Assembly (NCBI GenBank): GCA_013288465.1
Contig: JABDBT010000098.1
Span: forward strand, 1 to 8,148
Length of the DNA stretch: 8,148 nucleotides
Reading direction: 5' to 3'
Origin: Bacteroidota bacterium
GTDB lineage: Bacteria; Bacteroidota; Bacteroidia; Sphingobacteriales; Sphingobacteriaceae
This document shows, piece by piece, positions 5,708 through 8,148 of this stretch. The notes under the pieces were generated by a model. It searched no databases, was not told the DNA's origin, and was given only the letters and a program-made list of their open reading frames with translations. Every line of letters starts with the position of its first letter. Within the stretch, counting starts at the first letter, position 1. Position numbers and translations under genes: made by a program.

Positions 5708-5742
5708 CAAAATTAATGGAATATCTGATAACTTCTGTCAAA
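5708..5742 (-). promoter_or_regulatory. Bacteroidota-type promoter for the symporter operon
   Basis: On the minus strand, TAATTTTG (5715-5708) matches the -7 element TAnnTTTG exactly. A TTTG (5742-5739), within TTTGACA, is placed as a -33 element. The 23-nt gap is a few bases longer than usual. The predicted start is near 5701, giving a leader of about 14 nt before the ATG at 5687. It would drive the 62-aa, 41-aa and symporter genes independently of the deacetylase-like gene. Confidence 0.5.
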
Positions 5743-5825
5743 AAATATAAAAATTGTCATTGAGTAGCGCATGGTGCGAGGCAGTTGTAGCATAACCAAA
5801 TTGTTTACCTCCCTGTTTCCATACA

Positions 5826-8148
5826 CTACTCCTTCGGCTTACTCAATAAATTAACAAATAACCTGTACGCTCCCGGCACACCGGCTGGCAGGTCCCTGAA
5901 AAAATCAAGCGATGTATATACAAACCGGCCCTTGCCATAATTGGTTACAATTAATGAGCCGGGGTTAGGCGCTTCGCCGGGATCATTCATTTGTAAAATG
6001 GTTTGGTATTTTGGGTCGATATTACTTACAAAATAAAGGCCCCGTTCCTGTACCCAACCGTCAAAATCGGCCTGGGTAATTTTGTTGGGATAGTTTAATA
6101 CCGGGTTTTGCGCATCTAAAAAAGTTACTTTGGCGTTTTCATCCGTAACTCGCTGGTTTACCGGGCGGAAAGGGTAGGGGCCAATTTGGTTTACCACCAA
6201 CCCATTGTTGTTGTTATACTGTACCAATAAATTACCGCCATTATTAACATAAGCCATTAACTTAGGCTGCTCAACCGCTAAACGTTTATTTACATTATAA
6301 GCGCGTACACCGGTAACTATAGCGTCATATACCGAGAGATCGCTGTTTAGGATCTCATTTTCAGTCAACAGGTGAATGTCATAACCTACCTGGGTTAAAG
6401 CTTCGGGCATCAGGTCGCCGGCGCCTTCTATATAACCAATTTTTCTGCCGGCAATTTTGAGGTCGATATTAATAAGCTTCGCCTGCGCTGGCGGGAATAA
6501 GGTTATGGCAGGCACATGGTCATAACGAATACGATGTAACCCCATTGAAAATGACTGACCACCAACCGTAGCTACCGCTTCAAAAACACTCACTTTGGGT
6601 TTATTATCTGTAGGCGCAACAGTAAAGGAAACCGTCCACTCCTCGCCTTTATTTTTATCGGTAAAATCAATTTTCTCGGGACTTATTTTCCACCCGGCAA
6701 CAGGTTTAATACTGATGCTTCCCGTTGCTTTGGTAAAGCTTTGCAGTTTTACCTGTATAGTTTGTGGCTGTTGTGTATTAAAAATATAATCCTGGCTTTC
6801 AATATTGGCGGTTACCGGCGGCGCTATTTCAATTGGCTGGTAGATCTCGCCTCTAACCGGGTCAACATATTTATAATATAACCGGCGCTCAAAACGGATA
6901 GGTTGACCATCTATTATAAACTCATAAGTTACTTTTGGTAGGTCCGGGTTTTCGGGATTGCCAACATCTAACTGGCCGGGAATATTATACATGCCCTGTT
7001 CATGTGGCGTTTCAAGCCAATAGGGTTGAGTGATTTTAGCGGCCGTTGCTGTGCTGTTAAATGTTTGTACCTGGTTGGCTGGTATTGCTTTGCCACCGTC
7101 AAAATTCTGTATGTTATGCTGATCATCAATACTGCTGATCTTTATCTTATCATTATACCGGTTCAAAACCTGCGACCGTATTTCCATCGGGTCACCAAGC
7201 GCATAAGATGATTGTGTAGTATAACTCTCAAACCATAGTCCCGCGCATGCAGCGATCAGATCATCAAGTTCCTTTGTTTTTTGAGTACACCAGTAATTGT
7301 CATCAATTTTTTCAACTGATCCAAGCAGCTTCACCAGTGCCGGTACTGATTTTTCGGGGTCATCTATATCAAAATCCTTTTTAATTATACCTAATGTTGC
7401 AGCTATGCCACTGCCATTTTTAACCCTGTTCCAGGTGGTATTAACACCATCCATCAAATCGGTTTTTGGGCTATCACCCAAAATAGTTTTGAAGTATTCG
7501 TAACTTTCGCCCCGTGTTTTAGCCGAACCAAAGCCCTGCGTTTTATGGTTCGAGCGGCTATCGGCTGCTATTTCGCCATACCCTTTACCCAAAATTGGGT
7601 TATATACGCCAACATTAATTTTAAACTGGTCTTCGGCTGTAGTATTGGCACCGCCAAAATTAAAGGTGTTCCATAATAAGCGTTTGGCCTGCCACGTCTG
7701 TACATATTGCAGTTGCTCGGGGAAGCGTTTAGGGTCGGCTGCCGCAGTAAATGCTTCCTGCGCTAAAATAGCCGATGCCGTATGATGGCCGTGGCCACCC
7801 TCGCCTGTTGTAGGGAAACGGCATATAATAACATCCGGCCTAAATTTACGTATCACCCATACCACGTCGCTCAATACCTTTTCCCTGTCCCATATCTTTA
7901 AAGTTTCGTCGGGCCCTTTTGAAAACCCAAAATCATTGGCACGGGTAAAAAATTGTTCGGCACCATCAACCCGGCGCGCGGCTAAAAGCTCCTGGGTGCG
8001 TATTAAACCTAAAAGCTCGCTTTGCTCATTACCTATCAGGTTTTGCCCGCCATCGCCACGGGTTAATGACAGGTAACCGGTGCGGTAATGTTTTTCCTGC
8101 GCCAGGTAGGCCAGCAAACGGGTGTTTTCATCATCGGGGTGCGCGGCT
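5826..8148 (-). CDS. Large PIG-L family deacetylase-like protein, 5' end outside the window
   Basis: This is the C-terminal 773 residues of a protein whose frame is open to the right edge; the TTG at 8117 is internal, because the zinc motif lies upstream of it. The visible part starts AAHPDDENTRLL, the PIG-L AHPDDE motif that binds zinc, followed by YLSLTRGDGGQN. The second metal-binding segment is GEGGHGHHTAS (about 115-125). PIG-L proteins remove N-acyl groups from sugars such as N-acetylglucosamine conjugates. A helical region (about 235-320), a beta-sandwich-like region (about 440-545) and a C-terminal class I amidotransferase-like domain (about 565-773) follow. That last domain has no cysteine, so it is probably not catalytic. 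Large multidomain PIG-L proteins are usually exported in Bacteroidota, but the signal peptide would be off the window. The substrate is unknown. The product lies 138 bp upstream of the symporter operon on the same strand. Confidence 0.9.
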   Translation of the reverse strand, partial: AAHPDDENTRLLAYLAQEKHYRTGYLSLTRGDGGQNLIGNEQSELLGLIRTQELLAARRVDGAEQFFTRANDFGFSKGPDETLKIWDREKVLSDVVWVIRKFRPDVIICRFPTTGEGGHGHHTASAILAQEAFTAAADPKRFPEQLQYVQTWQAKRLLWNTFNFGGANTTAEDQFKINVGVYNPILGKGYGEIAADSRSNHKTQGFGSAKTRGESYEYFKTILGDSPKTDLMDGVNTTWNRVKNGSGIAATLGIIKKDFDIDDPEKSVPALVKLLGSVEKIDDNYWCTQKTKELDDLIAACAGLWFESYTTQSSYALGDPMEIRSQVLNRYNDKIKISSIDDQHNIQNFDGGKAIPANQVQTFNSTATAAKITQPYWLETPHEQGMYNIPGQLDVGNPENPDLPKVTYEFIIDGQPIRFERRLYYKYVDPVRGEIYQPIEIAPPVTANIESQDYIFNTQQPQTIQVKLQSFTKATGSISIKPVAGWKISPEKIDFTDKNKGEEWTVSFTVAPTDNKPKVSVFEAVATVGGQSFSMGLHRIRYDHVPAITLFPPAQAKLINIDLKIAGRKIGYIEGAGDLMPEALTQVGYDIHLLTENEILNSDLSVYDAIVTGVRAYNVNKRLAVEQPKLMAYVNNGGNLLVQYNNNNGLVVNQIGPYPFRPVNQRVTDENAKVTFLDAQNPVLNYPNKITQADFDGWVQERGLYFVSNIDPKYQTILQMNDPGEAPNPGSLIVTNYGKGRFVYTSLDFFRDLPAGVPGAYRLFVNLLSKPKE

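Noticed and set aside
5742..5825. Degenerate repeat or small hairpin after the PIG-L stop codon
   Set aside because: The best stem is only CGCA-TGG-TGCG (4 bp), without a T-run in the right direction. The text vaguely resembles dispersed intergenic repeats, but not enough to call one.
1027..8148. Bacillithiol pathway link between the DinB-like protein and the PIG-L protein
   Set aside because: DinB members can be thiol transferases and BshB is a PIG-L deacetylase, but this PIG-L protein is a far larger multidomain type, and the two genes are about 4 kb apart on opposite strands.

Overview
The window looks like chromosomal DNA from a Bacteroidota bacterium, most likely family Sphingobacteriaceae (Mucilaginibacter or Pedobacter type). 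That rests on gene families I recognise, AT-rich intergenic regions with weak Shine-Dalgarno sites, and one close match to the Bacteroidota promoter element TAnnTTTG. The genus is an inference; no database search was possible. I saw no transposase, phage gene, CRISPR array, tRNA or rRNA.

Layout, left to right. (1) Positions 1-1536, plus strand: the 3' part of a membrane sensor histidine kinase, overlapping by 20 bp a DinB/YfiT-type putative metal-dependent enzyme. A hairpin built from AAAGGT-type repeats follows. (2) A convergent minus-strand gene (1612-1977) for a three-helix small membrane protein of the DUF6249 type. (3) A 384-bp intergenic region with a 113-bp sequence duplicated almost perfectly in tandem, plus small palindromes. 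It separates the DUF6249-type gene from a divergent ECF sigma factor gene (2362-2943). The sigma gene overlaps by 4 bp (ATGA) a gene for a membrane protein that is probably its anti-sigma factor. (4) A 243-bp intergenic region (3435-3677) with a good sigma-54 promoter match, an upstream dyad at enhancer distance, and a strong intrinsic terminator about 80 nt downstream of the predicted start. Together these suggest an undescribed sigma-54-dependent small RNA. (5) Minus strand, 5687 down to 3678: an apparent three-gene operon of a 62-aa two-helix protein, a 41-aa single-helix protein and a sodium:solute symporter, all overlapping. (6) Minus strand, 5826 to the right edge: a large PIG-L family deacetylase-like protein with a C-terminal amidotransferase-like domain; its 5' end lies outside the window.

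The sigma factor and its membrane partner form a likely signal-responsive regulatory pair, perhaps with the divergent DUF6249-type protein. The deacetylase-like protein and the symporter operon are consecutive on one strand. A plausible but unproven link is extracytoplasmic processing of an acylated sugar or amine followed by sodium-driven uptake. The most interesting items are the candidate sigma-54 small RNA, the 41-aa protein coupled to the symporter, and the tandem repeat in the sigma factor's upstream region.
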